A DNA stretch of 64,000 bases from Linnemannia schmuckeri (lineage: Eukaryota > Mortierellomycota > Mortierellomycetes > Mortierellales > Mortierellaceae): the NCBI GenBank assembly GCA_029449235.1, contig JANATG010000006.1, positions 2,666,001 to 2,730,000 of the forward strand, read 5' to 3'. The notes below the pieces were generated by a model. It saw only the letters and a program-made list of their open reading frames with translations. It made no database searches and was not told the origin of the DNA. Position 1 is the first letter of the stretch. The number at the start of each line of letters is the position of its first letter. A program made the position numbers and the translations under genes. This document shows, in pieces, positions 1 through 9,914 of this stretch.

Positions 1-1640
1 TTCATGGAGTTAGGCATTGCGGTGAAAACAGGCGAATTTCTATACATTTGAATATGGCACACATCCAGGTCTCATTGCAATCTTACATGTGTGAGGGGAG
101 AAAAATTAGAGTAGGTTTGTGGTACAGTGGTGCGAGTTTGTCGAGAGATACTGTTGCGAAGTGAGGTCAGGAACTCGAATGGTAATTGTGCAAGTAACGG
201 CGCCTTCCCCGGATTTAAATACATATTCTTTGGGCCGCTGGACAAGGGGCCAGGCTCAAGCTGAGGACCAAGTGTGTTCGCGTACACTGTGAACTATCGC
301 ATGCCCACCTTCTTACTACAACTTGCCCATCATCTCGAAATCAAGCAAGGACCCAAGGGGAAGTAGGAATGTGATGGCCTGATGGGTAATGGGAGAGGAA
401 AGGAAGAGGGGGAAGTGGAAGGTTAGGGGGTACCTACAATGGTCGCGTCTGAAACTTAGACAGTCTATTTCAAGTTTTTGTTTACTCGATTCTGCAAAAT
501 GCGATAACGAGCAAGCGCTATTCAAACAGAGAGCAAGGCAGAGATGAGCAACGTCCGATATGTATTTTGGCAACAGTGTATCGAGGGGAGAGACCCAGTG
601 TGTTGTTAACCCCTTCGCTGGCGCGTCATTGTATATACAGGTGGGATTGTTTGTCTCGAACTCCTAGATGCCCCCTCACGACGAGACCCCGAATGTCACC
701 GTGTTCTTTTTTTGATCTTCCTGCTCTTTTCGTTTTGAATAAGGACCGTTTTCCCTCAAAGAAGGCCGAGCAAGGTATCCGTTTCCCTTCCGTACACGGT
801 CCGCTCCTCGAAAAAACAATGAGTGGGATAGCAAGCCATCAACTCGGTGGCAGGCACGTTTGTTTTCGCGACCCCTTTTTGGGTTCTGTGTAAGGGCAAA
901 ATATCCTACTCTCGTTTGGGATGCAAGTGGCATGTGAACAGTTCGTCACATCGCACCGCCTCCTTTGTTTTTTTCAACAACGGGATGCATAACCATGCAC
1001 CTCTACTCTCTGTCCTTGTATGCTTCATCCACGGTTATAAAAAAAAACAATCTTTCAGTGCCCTCCATTCCCTTTCTTTTTGTCCCTCCTCGTATCTTTT
1101 ATTCCTAACACCTCCTCTACCCGTTCCCCAGTTGACGTGCATCTCTTGAATCCGGGTCACTCCGTCCATCCTATACTTTTCCCTTCGGCAACTTCCTTAC
1201 AACCCATTAGAATCTTTTTATGCGGCCCCTTGCTGTGCTCCTCGATGGTGCGCCATGCCTTATTCTAGTGGGAGCATTGAAGTTTTCAACACCACAGCCA
1301 TCTTGGCAGGGGAGGACATGTTTACAGATCTCGCAGCTATCCACCTTCCGCATGATGGACATAGGTGGGTACGATCGCATTTCCATCTGTCTATAAGCCG
1401 ACAAGGAATGCATATGGCAACATACATCGGCAGAGAAACAAAATGCACAAGGCACCAAGTCCCGCCCAGCCCCGTTCCCGCGTGCACACTGCCCCCTGGC
1501 CATGGTACCTCGGCGTTCACTATGTTCATCCGTCAGTATCCTTCTTCCTTGCCTCTCCTTGAACCGCTTCCGCCTTTTGCTGTTGAGGTGATTGCCTCCT
1601 GGTTGCTGGATTAAATATATCGGCCGTTCGGCATCCGTCA
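1..1640. other. No recognisable gene
   Basis: No convincing coding sequence was seen. The open frames here are short, overlap on opposite strands and have no recognisable motifs. The stretch is T/C-rich on the plus strand from about 950 to 1250, like the pyrimidine-rich leaders upstream of genes elsewhere in the window. Confidence 0.4.
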
Positions 1641-1726
1641 TGTGCGCAACCATTCGGCAGAACCTTGTCCGATCTCTTCCTCTGAACATAATTTTTATAT
1701 CTTTTTGGAGATTTGACTGTGACTGA

Positions 1727-1733
1727 TATAAAA
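1727..1733 (+). promoter_or_regulatory. TATA box of the secreted-protein gene
   Basis: TATAAAA lies 90 bp upstream of the ATG at 1823. It is followed by a C/A-rich leader and a good start context (caactaaaaATG). A clear TATA box at this spacing suggests strong or inducible expression, which fits the C-ending codon preference of the gene. Confidence 0.55.
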
Positions 1734-1822
1734 GGCGAGAGTAATAACCCACTACCACCCAATCTCTTTAACTCCATCGATCTAATACCCCCTCTCCAAC
1801 TTCTATCCAAGAACAACTAAAA

Positions 1823-2785
1823 ATGCTCACCCGCGCCGCTGCCGTCGTCGCCATGATGCTTGTGCCCCTTCTGGCTAATAGCGTCATGGCTGCTCCCGTG
1901 TCTGACACGTGCAACATCAACAAGGACCCGATCTACAAGGCGGCCTTGCAATCGTTGATGGTGGGCATGGATCAAGCCTTGTTCACCAAAGAGGGCAAGG
2001 TCAGTAATGAGGGCTTTGTCTACCTTACCCGCAACGAGCTCGCTTGGGGCGGCGGCATTGGGGAATCCCTTTGCTACGCCGGCATCATGCGCAAGTATAT
2101 TGGCGATGCCAACCGCTGCCCCACCTACTCTGCACCCGAGGTTCCCGGCTCCTGGCCGTTCTGCAGCTACAAGAACATGGTGGTCAAGGCGCGCTTCAAG
2201 CCCGAACTGCTCGCCTTCAGGTCCTGTCCCAGCTCCATGCAAGAACCAGGTTGCAAGTACGAGGCGACCAGCTCGTGGTCCAAGACCTGGTATGTTAAGG
2301 GCAATGTCAAGGTCTCCGGCACCATTATGAAGGCGGTCAATGTCGAGAGCTCGGTGGAAGGCGGTGTGACGACCGAGGTCAAGGTGGAGGAGAAGAACGC
2401 CCACATGATGAAACCCGGTACATCGGCCTCGCTGTTTGGCGTGACGATTGTGCTGGAGACGAGCGTGGGCGAGATTAGCGTAGCCAGCGTTGTCGACCCG
2501 GCGACCGGAAAATGCCAGCCGGGCCAGAATTCAGGCGGCAACGTCATCAACAAATACGTATTGAACAATAAGAGCATCACCGTTTGGACATCCTTGGTCT
2601 GCAAGGCGGCGACGGATGAGGTGATCGATAAGAGGCAGGACCAGGCGCAGCAGCCACCAGCGGACAACAACGACACCCCATCTCCTGCCCCAACGAGCCC
2701 CCTGACCAACAATTGCTTCTATTACGACCCGCAGACCGAGACGTTCATGGATGAGCCATGCCTCAGCGATGACACTGCCGCCTGA
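1823..2785 (+). CDS. Secreted protein of unknown function
   Basis: This is a 320-residue intronless frame. The start is set by a Kozak-like context, a TATA box 90 bp upstream and an N-terminal signal peptide (residues 1 to about 23, hydrophobic core AVVAMMLVPLLA, probable cleavage after MA). The mature part has about ten cysteines, several well apart, which suggests disulfides. Residues about 140-230 are rich in alternating Ser/Thr/Val and look all-beta; a Pro/Asp/Asn-rich linker (about 273-292) leads to a short tail with two Cys. Codon use is strongly C/G-ending, so the gene is probably well expressed. I do not recognise the family. The alternating Ser/Thr/Val stretch resembles the insertion strands of aerolysin/ETX-MTX2-like secreted beta proteins, but this is a weak impression and no toxin function is claimed. 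Confidence 0.85.
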   Translation: MLTRAAAVVAMMLVPLLANSVMAAPVSDTCNINKDPIYKAALQSLMVGMDQALFTKEGKVSNEGFVYLTRNELAWGGGIGESLCYAGIMRKYIGDANRCPTYSAPEVPGSWPFCSYKNMVVKARFKPELLAFRSCPSSMQEPGCKYEATSSWSKTWYVKGNVKVSGTIMKAVNVESSVEGGVTTEVKVEEKNAHMMKPGTSASLFGVTIVLETSVGEISVASVVDPATGKCQPGQNSGGNVINKYVLNNKSITVWTSLVCKAATDEVIDKRQDQAQQPPADNNDTPSPAPTSPLTNNCFYYDPQTETFMDEPCLSDDTAA

Positions 2786-3029
2786 GCTGTTACAGTTGCG
2801 AGATGGCGTAGTTTGTCGATTCGCCGATGGTCGCTATCCGGTTGTCAGCGGCCACAATGATTATTATTTAAACCATAGTTCTTTGTACAGAGCTTTTACC
2901 ATCAGCGCCTAAACCTCTATTGTCTTTATTGCATTTTTCACGTGGTTAAGTGTTCGCTATATTTTGAAGCGTTGATAATGGAAAGAGAGTGATGAAGGAA
3001 CAAAACTGAGAGTGTTAAGGAAGCACGAA

Positions 3030-3200
3030 TAGAGCGCTGAGGGAGCATGATCAGGGTTGGTGAGGGAGGATGACCAAGGTTGGTGAGGGCATGAACGGAA
3101 GTAGTGAGGGAGCATGAACAAGAGAACAAGAGCGGTGAGGGAGTATGAACAAGAATTGTGAGAGAGCATAAACACAGAGTGATAAGGGAGCATGGCCAGA
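3030..3200 (+). repeat. Degenerate tandem repeat, about 24-27 bp period
   Basis: Six to seven imperfect units built around GTGAGGGAGCATGAACAAGA run through this stretch. Units differ by substitutions and small indels. No gene is associated with it. Confidence 0.7.
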
Positions 3201-3299
3201 GTGGTAGAGTATGGCTCAAGAGCTTGAGAGTGAGAGATTGAGCGGAAGACAGCAGGGAAACAGAGATGCAGTATGAGCTTGATGGGAGTATTTTATGTT

Positions 3300-3797
3300 T
3301 TACTCGCTGCTATTGGGAATGTGCCGGAAAAGATCTCTGGCATGTTCCTTGATGGACTGAATGATGTGAGGTTTTTCAGAAGAGTGATTATTGCAGCCTA
3401 TTTTGATGAGGTCGAATAGACCATACAAGGTGGTTTCAGCGTCTTTGGTGGGTGGTTCAAGGCGAGGTTTTTTGGAGGATGGTGCATTTACTGATGTGCC
3501 GTTGTTAGAGGCGATGAGGGTGTTGAATTTGGGCAAACATTTTTACAACCTTTCATGGTGCTAGGTCCAAGAGCATGGTTGTGTTGAAAGCCGGCGCCAA
3601 TCTTTGCCAAATTTAGACACTCTCCACTTGGGAACGGTCTTGTTGGGCATAAGAACAATCTTCCACGGACGGTCAGTCTTCTCCCATGTTGGACACTTTG
3701 GAGGAGGATCCTGAGCATACCACTTGAGCAAGAGAAACGAAGGAGATGCTTCACTCAACGCGGTGTGAGAGTTGGAGATCGCAGTACTTGCAACCAA
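3300..3797 (-). pseudogene. Possible gene remnant (two minus-strand frames)
   Basis: Two adjacent minus-strand frames (3561-3797 and 3300-3536) have coding-like composition. The first holds a Trp/Lys/Pro-rich stretch (CPTWEKTDRPWKIVLMPNK) and the second a helical, charged segment. They are out of frame with one another and no splice junction clearly joins them. I do not recognise either. It may be a decayed gene or chance frames. Confidence 0.25.
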
Positions 3798-4720
3798 GAC
3801 AGACTAAACTTCATAGCATCCTTCAACGGACTACAACACAAGAGTTAGTAGGCACCATAGCCAATGCCCAGGACATGATAAAGTAGGCACGTCATGTGCT
3901 TGTCAACAGTCTTTAGATAGACCTCGAAGGCTTAATTTTGATCTATACTCCTTCAATTGCGATAGAACCAACTGGAAATAAAAAGACAGTACAAGGTAAT
4001 ATCAATTGGACTGGGAATGCGAGATTGATACTGATATGAATCTTCGTCATTATTTAAGCCTTGTAGATTCATATTAAAGATATCGCCGGTTCTTTATCTT
4101 GTCACGATAGATGAGCCATTACCATTACAAGAGACAACCTATGAAATGAACAAGGATGTTCAACGTAATTCAGTGCAGCTGCCAATGATTGTAGAGATGC
4201 CCTCTATGATTAAACACTAACTATCAAACAAATTCGATCTATAGACCTTGCGACAGACATTGACATCCACGGCTGCGACCATTCATTTTATGGAATGTTT
4301 CAGGTGCTTTATGATAGTATAGGTAATGTATGGCAGTATGCAACTGCCACATTTGTAATCTTATCTCTTCGGCGTTGTTCCATGCCACTTTTGCATGACT
4401 AAAGTTCAAGTACAAACCGAGAACGTTGTGTCGCATTCGATAGGCACATAATCGGCCATTTGTGCAGCCGGCGGAATCTACCCTGAAGAGCCAGCTACAG
4501 CAACGCCCGTTCCGATTTCCAGTAGAACAGCTTTCAGCTTTCAGTAACTTGCCAAAGCTCAAGCAAAAGGACGTTTAGTAAGAGTTCTCTTGTCTTACAT
4601 GTTCAATGCTCCATGGTATACTATTACTTTGGCATCTAACACTGTCCTTTTATTCTTTCTCATTCATTCAACAGCGTGATCCTTTGAAGAGTTGCGGCGT
4701 CCTCCATTGCCTATCTTCAT

Positions 4721-4990
4721 ATGGAAGACACAGCGCATGTGATTGGGGAAGATCTACCGGAGCTCATTAACAGGACAAAGGATTCAAAGTATACCAACCC
4801 TCCACAATTCCTCACTGACATTCTCGTAAAGCTGAAGGAAGGGGTAAGTAAAGAGAGTGGAGATCTTGATGTTTACAGATTGTGCCTTCTGGTTGACAAT
4901 GAAATCGGGTGTATGGCGATGAAGGAACTCGACGGCACCCAAATGAGCCATGACGCACGCATGGTGTTTGAGATTCTGCGAGTAGTGTAA
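4721..4990 (+). CDS. Hypothetical exon or gene fragment
   Basis: An 89-residue frame starts with MEDTAHVIGEDLPEL and has regular amino-acid composition with a plausible helical pattern. A good acceptor (ttcaacag) lies about 45 bp upstream and a good donor (GTAAGT) overlaps its stop, so it looks like an exon. Reading on from the next acceptor (ctatgtag) soon meets a stop, and further frames around 5280-5420 and 5639-5821 cannot be joined without breaks. It is probably a fragment of a degraded multi-exon gene. I do not recognise the family. Confidence 0.35.
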   Translation: MEDTAHVIGEDLPELINRTKDSKYTNPPQFLTDILVKLKEGVSKESGDLDVYRLCLLVDNEIGCMAMKELDGTQMSHDARMVFEILRVV

Positions 4991-6239
4991 GTCATATGAT
5001 GTGAAAATTGCGAGGATATTTTGAAAAACTGCTAAACATGAGTAAGTTTTCATTTACTATGTAGGGTGCCACTTTGTCAATAGGACACCATTCCACGACC
5101 TAATGACACAGAACAGCAGTCTCAGAGTATATGACAACGGATCCTTGAAACCTTGTTTGCCAGCACTGGGATCTCGGTGGTGATGTAAGTAGAGTAATAT
5201 CATTTTAACCCGGTTTATATCATCGCATCTTCTTTTCAGCTTGGCTTAACTTTGACTTTTTTATTGGTTTCATTAATCAGCGGAGAGACTGGGCTGGAAA
5301 CAAGCAGGGCAGAGCGAGCGGTGAATGAAGCACCCCACCCAATCACTTTCGTGAACACACTAGTGACCCCGCGAAAAGTTGATTGCAAGCTAGTCGCCTC
5401 CGGTGGCAAGGCAAAGAAATAGGAGTTTAAACCCATCTCAAATTTCGAGATGAAGTCGTTACAAGTAACCAGCCAACAGGTTGAAATTCAAACTCGGAAG
5501 AACATGCGTCTCAATCACTCTATTTTCAAGAAGATCCCACCAGCCAGGCTTTATTTTCTTGACATGCAGAGTAACTCTTAAAAACATTTGCTCATGGATT
5601 GATAATGGTTTTCCTTCTGCGCTCCTACCCTAACGGACTTGTCAATTGTTTCCATGCGCTATATAGGATACTCAGCACAACTGTATTGTCTCTGGGAATA
5701 CGAATCGGTTCATGTTTGTGGCAAGGTACTGGAGGAAGAATTAGCGATCCCGACAAGCGAGCCAGAGTTCGAGTGGTTTATGGACGGTGTATGGCAGCGC
5801 TGTTGCCACTGGGGTAAGTAAGATGTTTGTGCGTTTCAATTGTACTGCTCTGATACTCAAGACGTCGTCGATGGTTTTCATTCTTTAATCAGGGTTAATT
5901 TGGCAATCGTCACTCCTTGTAAACTCGCTTTCTGAAAGTCGCACAGCAAGTACAACAGGCCCATGCCCGACCACCAAAGACTGCCGAGGCCCCCTTTGCC
6001 TCTCCACTTTTCCTTACCTCATCAAATCATACCTTCTATACACCCAAAAGGGTTCGATCGAATTCTGTGCCTATGGCGGCAAACAAAAAGAACAAATAAG
6101 GGGATCTATAAAATTCGAGCGAGTGCTGATGACGTTGCTACACTACAAACCTTACCCTGTTCATAGCCAATAATGCCATCACAGCAGCCAGCTGCGCCTC
6201 ACCAGCAGACAACGACGTCCTCACCCTCAACTGCTCACA

Positions 6240-6529
6240 GTGTTGCAAAAGGAGGTGGTGGCTAGGCAGCGGTGGCGACGCCTTAGATTAGCAGCCATAT
6301 TCTTTAGTAGACATAGGATTAGTAGTGCATCAAGCCCTCTTGTCTGCTCTTTGTCAATTTTACACATCACTTCTTGGACGAGGGCAGTGCTGACAAGAGT
6401 TTCGCTGGCGCGCTGCAGTGTATCGTTTCGTGTGATTCTTTAGGATACTATTATCACTACTCCCGTACCAATTGAGGACTTAACAGCGGTCCTACAACTC
6501 TGGCCTTCGACCCTCTCCCTGAGTAACAA
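6240..6529 (+). repeat. Dispersed repeat, copy A (inverted partner at 16647-16933)
   Basis: This 290-bp sequence, from GTGTTGCAAAA to CCTGAGTAACAA, is the reverse complement of 16647-16933 with scattered substitutions and small indels. No intact frame is shared by the two copies. Both lie next to 28S rRNA-derived sequence (6564 and 17155). Its identity is unknown; it could be part of a retroelement or of an rDNA spacer. Confidence 0.8.
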
Positions 6530-6563
6530 TAGGATAAATTCGAATTCCAATGAAGCAAGGATT

Positions 6564-6624
6564 GAAAGAACCGACATCGAAAGATCAAAAGGCAACGTCG
6601 CTGTGAACGCTTGGCTGCCACAAG
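6564..6624 (-). pseudogene. 28S rRNA fragment A
   Basis: On the minus strand this about 61-bp stretch matches the conserved large-subunit rRNA segment GCAGCCAAGCGTTCATAGCG...CTTTTTGATCCTTCGATGTC with a few changes. The flanking rRNA sequence is absent on both sides, so this is an isolated fragment. The same segment occurs at 10781-10851, at 11441-11491 and at the start of the long 28S copy at 17155. Confidence 0.8.
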
Positions 6625-6673
6625 TCGGCTGATCTGTACCTTAGGTTAGGGAAGGTTTGCGTAATCGTTATAC

Positions 6674-6690
6674 GCGTTTCATTCCAACTT
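6674..6690. repeat. Target-site duplication of the SINE, left copy
   Basis: GCGTTTCATTCCAACTT is repeated exactly at 7100-7116. The two 17-bp copies bracket the A-tailed, tRNA-headed element at 6691-7099, as expected of LINE-driven insertion. Confidence 0.9.
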
Positions 6691-7099
6691 TTTTTGTTTT
6701 TAAAGTGTTTATTTGGTCGTGGTGTGCGTCGCATAAACAAGTGCTTGACTACTCTACAAGCCTCCTCCAATCTTTGGCTCATACTATTATTCGAATCGCC
6801 TTGCTTCAAGAAGACAATAATAAGGGGTTAGTACAAAGAGATTATACCGTCTCGTGACTCGGTTCGCCGGGTAAGCCTTCTACCCCGCTGTTTTTCCGCA
6901 AGAACACGCGGCCCCACTACGGGGGGAGTTTCATTTTCGGTCGGTCCGCTGGGGGAAACTGTCAAACACCTCGAGGCCCAGTGTCTTCGCTATAGCCCCG
7001 GTTTCGCACCCAAAGGGGATTGAACCCGGGAGCACTCTAGGACACCACAGAGGGAAGCTTCGCCGCTCCTCCCACAGAGCTAAGCAGGCTTACCAGCCT
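6691..7099 (-). mobile_element. tRNA-derived SINE, 409 bp
   Basis: Read on the minus strand, the element starts at 7099. It has a tRNA-like head with a Pol III A box (TTAGCTCTGTGGGAGGAGC, complement of 7065-7083) and a B box (GGTTCAATCCC, complement of 7016-7026). A body of about 300 bp follows, ending in an A-rich tail (TTTAAAAACAAAAA). Exact 17-bp direct repeats lie on both sides. The T stem beside the B box is mispaired and the acceptor ends do not pair, so it is not a functional tRNA gene. The A tail points to mobilisation by an L1-like reverse transcriptase acting in trans, and the exact duplication suggests a fairly recent insertion. The partner LINE is not in this window. Confidence 0.85.
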
Positions 7100-7116
7100 G
7101 CGTTTCATTCCAACTT
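7100..7116. repeat. Target-site duplication of the SINE, right copy
   Basis: This is an exact second copy of the 17-mer at 6674-6690. Confidence 0.9.
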
Positions 7117-7203
7117 CACCGGAGCTGCTCTTCTAGGATCACATGACATGATCCTATCATGCGCCACCTGAATGCATGCTGTTGGAATGAGAAGGCCGTG
7201 GGA

Positions 7204-7217
7204 GGACTGTTAAGGGG
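7204..7217. repeat. Target-site duplication of the RNase H retroelement, left copy
   Basis: GGACTGTTAAGGGG is repeated exactly at 9901-9914, directly after the poly(A) tail. It fixes the ends of the inserted element at 7218 and 9900. Confidence 0.92.
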
Positions 7218-7582
7218 TCCCAGTCTCGAGCCCTGTACTCTCTGCTACATCTGATCGACCTGCACCTCTCCTCTCCTGCACAGACACACCATTCAACACG
7301 CCAGCTACCTCCACTCCAACACCTGTATCCATTCTCTTATCTCCTCACACTCAATCTCCTCTTCCACCCAATGCAACTGACCCTAGCTTCGAGCGGGCAG
7401 TCGCCTTCCTGGACAGCACCTGCAGACACCGTCTCCTTCGTCCCGCGGCAGAATACAACGCCGAGATCCTACGCATTACCTGCGAGACCAAGAAGCTTCA
7501 GGCGAAGAACACCACCAAGTATGACGCCCTCAGAGCTCAGTATCGGAAGCAACTTGCTAAGAGACCGCAAGACCTAACCGCC

Positions 7583-9709
7583 ATGCTATCCAACGTCGAC
7601 CATGACGCTGTCAATGCAGCTGCGCGTGTTCAGTCTGTTGCTAGTCGTCGCAAGACCGTTGCCCTTGGAATACGTCGCCGAGCCACCGAGGCTGTCAATG
7701 AGTACCGGACTCGCCACCTTGATTCTCTCCGCTCGGATATGGAAACCAGACTGAACAGAGCAGTAGCGGAATCTCATTTACAGGAATCCCTTCGAGCCAG
7801 AAAGCAACAGGAAGCAGAGGCACTTTGTCTTCAGCACTACTCTGTTGTCTCACGCTTGCAAGAGTCCCTCCGCGACAGGAAACAACAGCAGCAACAGGAA
7901 AAAAAGGCTTACCGTCTTCACCATCGCTCGGTCGTCTCTCGCCTAAAGGAGACGATGCCACGGCCCAAGAAGACTCAACCACTACGCAAATCAGCCTTTG
8001 ACACAACCTCGAACTTCCCTTTGCAAGAACAGTACCGAGTCCAACCGCTCGCAGCATCAGGCCCCCTCACCACAACCTTCGGCCCACTTTGTCTCTCACC
8101 GGCGGAAGCAGCGTCCATGCGAACAATACAGGACACACCAGTAGACAACTCCACCCCCCGAGTTTTGTACTCGGATGGATCTCTTCTAAACTCAGGAACA
8201 TCCGACGTGTCACTGGCTTTTGGAGTGGTGGACCTTACTCAGGACAACCCCCTGACAGTACAAGGACGAACGGACGGGCATGCATCCTCGGCCAAGTCTG
8301 AGCTCATGGGCTTACTAGCCGCAGTCCTGTCAGCACCTCCGGAACAAAACATTGTGGTCAAACTGGACAACCAGTCGGTGGTGGAACAGTATCATCATAT
8401 GGTGAAGAATCGTCAAGATGCCTTACCGAGGAAACGATTCAGGAGCACTTATGCCGGTATCTGGGCAGTATTATGGCAGGTTGTGGAATCTCGGCCAGGC
8501 GAAGTCGAAGTGGTATGGATCAAGGGACACAACAACATTCAAGGAAATGAGCTAGCGGATCAGGCGGCAAAGGCGGCAGCACAGAGTGTTACGGTGCCTT
8601 TGGTGGTGGATCTCACTCAGCAGACGGACATTACGAGCTTTGCACATTGCAATGGCGGGCTTGTTGAAATCGATCTACGACAGCTCCTTAAACAACAATC
8701 GACAATCCGCCATCATCAAGTCTGGATATCACAAAGACGGGTCAAGAGGGCGATCTCGGACATTGACGATGTGGAATGGAGTTCGACCTTGGCCCATGTC
8801 CATGACAGACGCGCCGTCTTCACCTTCTACAGCAACAGCAAGGACTCCCACCAACGAACACATCATATCAAGAAGCTGCATGGAATGTTGCCAACATTGA
8901 ACTCCATGCAGGCTCGGAAGCCTGATTTGTACTCAACCTGCCTGTGTCGACAATGTGAGCAGGAGGAGGAGGACAATGAGCACGTCTGGAGATGCCCCTC
9001 TACTGTTGAGACAACCACTGCGATATGGAAGGAGGCCATGGGCAAGATTGATGAATGGGGCGTTCAGGCAACAAATAGCTACAATGCCGCCAGGAAACGT
9101 GAACACAAGCGAGCAACTGACAATGGTCGTCAAGCACCACGGCCAGTACCCATATACTGGCAGTCCCCCTCGGATGCGGATCATGTTCGGGGATTCTCTT
9201 CTATCGGTGGAGCTCGAGCCGTGCACAGCGGTAGTCCTGCTCCCGATTGTGATGAAAACCCCAAGTGGCACGTTTCGGACCTTCTTCGCGGAATCACCCC
9301 CAAGAGCATGTTGACTGAGTGGTCCTCGGCCTTCAAGACCCCACAGTCCATTGCCAAGACGGTCCTTCACAAGTTTATTGGCTACCTGGAGACGCAGGCC
9401 TCAGAACTGATCTGGAAACCCCGATGCTCCACGACGATCGCGTGGGAGCAGACGCAAGGCATCACTGCCAAGGACAAAACATCCAAATACACCGGCGCCC
9501 GAGGTGACTGGAGTCGAGGATATGGCTACATCACGCGTGATGGGTTCTGCCCGTGTGGCGCTTCGCTAGCCACACATAAGGATCGAACCTGCCCTGGAGC
9601 GACCAAGGAACCATGCACAGCTGATGAGCGGCTGTTGGATAGTCTGTTGGGAAAGAGGAAGCTGTCACTGATGGAGAGGATGGGAAGAATCCCCTTTATT
9701 CGTATCTAG
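7583..9709 (+). CDS. RNase H domain protein of the retroelement
   Basis: This 708-residue frame has a charged, helical N terminus (1 to about 130) with an internal repeat around LQESLRxRKQQ and SVVSR. The type I RNase H fold spans about 193-335, with the four acidic residues in order: YSDGS (D about 198), KSELMG (E about 240), KLDNQS (D about 262) and NELADQ (D about 325). A zinc-like cluster follows at about 453-470 (CLCRQCEQ then HVWRC), and a second Cys-rich motif near the C terminus (FCPCG then RTCPG). RNase H followed by CxxC/H/C is typical of the C-terminal part of fungal LINE ORF2 proteins, but no reverse transcriptase precedes it. ATG 7583 is the first in-frame ATG; the frame is open upstream to the insertion boundary. 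No stops or frameshifts are present, so it may be recent or still under constraint. Confidence 0.85.
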   Translation: MLSNVDHDAVNAAARVQSVASRRKTVALGIRRRATEAVNEYRTRHLDSLRSDMETRLNRAVAESHLQESLRARKQQEAEALCLQHYSVVSRLQESLRDRKQQQQQEKKAYRLHHRSVVSRLKETMPRPKKTQPLRKSAFDTTSNFPLQEQYRVQPLAASGPLTTTFGPLCLSPAEAASMRTIQDTPVDNSTPRVLYSDGSLLNSGTSDVSLAFGVVDLTQDNPLTVQGRTDGHASSAKSELMGLLAAVLSAPPEQNIVVKLDNQSVVEQYHHMVKNRQDALPRKRFRSTYAGIWAVLWQVVESRPGEVEVVWIKGHNNIQGNELADQAAKAAAQSVTVPLVVDLTQQTDITSFAHCNGGLVEIDLRQLLKQQSTIRHHQVWISQRRVKRAISDIDDVEWSSTLAHVHDRRAVFTFYSNSKDSHQRTHHIKKLHGMLPTLNSMQARKPDLYSTCLCRQCEQEEEDNEHVWRCPSTVETTTAIWKEAMGKIDEWGVQATNSYNAARKREHKRATDNGRQAPRPVPIYWQSPSDADHVRGFSSIGGARAVHSGSPAPDCDENPKWHVSDLLRGITPKSMLTEWSSAFKTPQSIAKTVLHKFIGYLETQASELIWKPRCSTTIAWEQTQGITAKDKTSKYTGARGDWSRGYGYITRDGFCPCGASLATHKDRTCPGATKEPCTADERLLDSLLGKRKLSLMERMGRIPFIRI

Positions 9710-9866
9710 TTTTATTTTTTCTTCCGTTTTTGCTGTGAAGAGCAGCGACAATTGTTGCGCAGAGCCAGGCTCCGGGTCGGACTGTGACTGGCGGATGGTG
9801 TACTGAAGAGTTTGGTCTGTAGTCCCCTTTACTTCCAAATGCCTCCTTTGTACTGTTTGTCAGAGA

Positions 9867-9872
9867 AATAAA
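9867..9872 (+). terminator. Polyadenylation signal of the retroelement
   Basis: AATAAA lies 10 bases before the 19-A tail. It shows that the inserted copy came from a processed Pol II transcript. Confidence 0.8.
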
Positions 9873-9900
9873 ATTGTGTACAAAAAAAAAAAAAAAAAAA

Positions 9901-9914
9901 GGACTGTTAAGGGG
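9901..9914. repeat. Target-site duplication of the RNase H retroelement, right copy
   Basis: This is an exact copy of the 14-mer at 7204-7217, directly after the A tail. Confidence 0.92.

Larger units (their letters stand above)
7218..9900 (+). mobile_element. Polyadenylated RNase H-encoding retroelement (RT-less)
   Basis: A 2683-bp insert is bracketed by exact 14-bp direct repeats. It ends in 19 A residues (9882-9900) preceded by AATAAA at 9867-9872, so it was made by reverse transcription of a polyadenylated transcript. It carries one long frame (ATG at 7583) with an RNase H domain and C-terminal Cys/His motifs but no reverse transcriptase, endonuclease or gag-like segment. The frame stays open upstream to about 7220 without an ATG. 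This could mean 5' truncation of a longer LINE, but the same 5' leader recurs in the second copy near 13.4 kb and encodes Pro/Thr-rich sequence, not RT. It may be a non-autonomous retroelement or a retrocopied RNase H gene. Confidence 0.85.

Noticed and set aside
1207..1758. 183-codon minus-strand frame
   Set aside because: It overlaps the promoter of the secreted-protein gene and competing frames on the other strand, and shows no recognisable motif or splice context.
7010..7090. Minus-strand tRNA gene
   Set aside because: A and B boxes are present, but the T stem is mispaired, the acceptor strands do not pair and the region is the head of an A-tailed element with direct repeats. It is annotated as a SINE.
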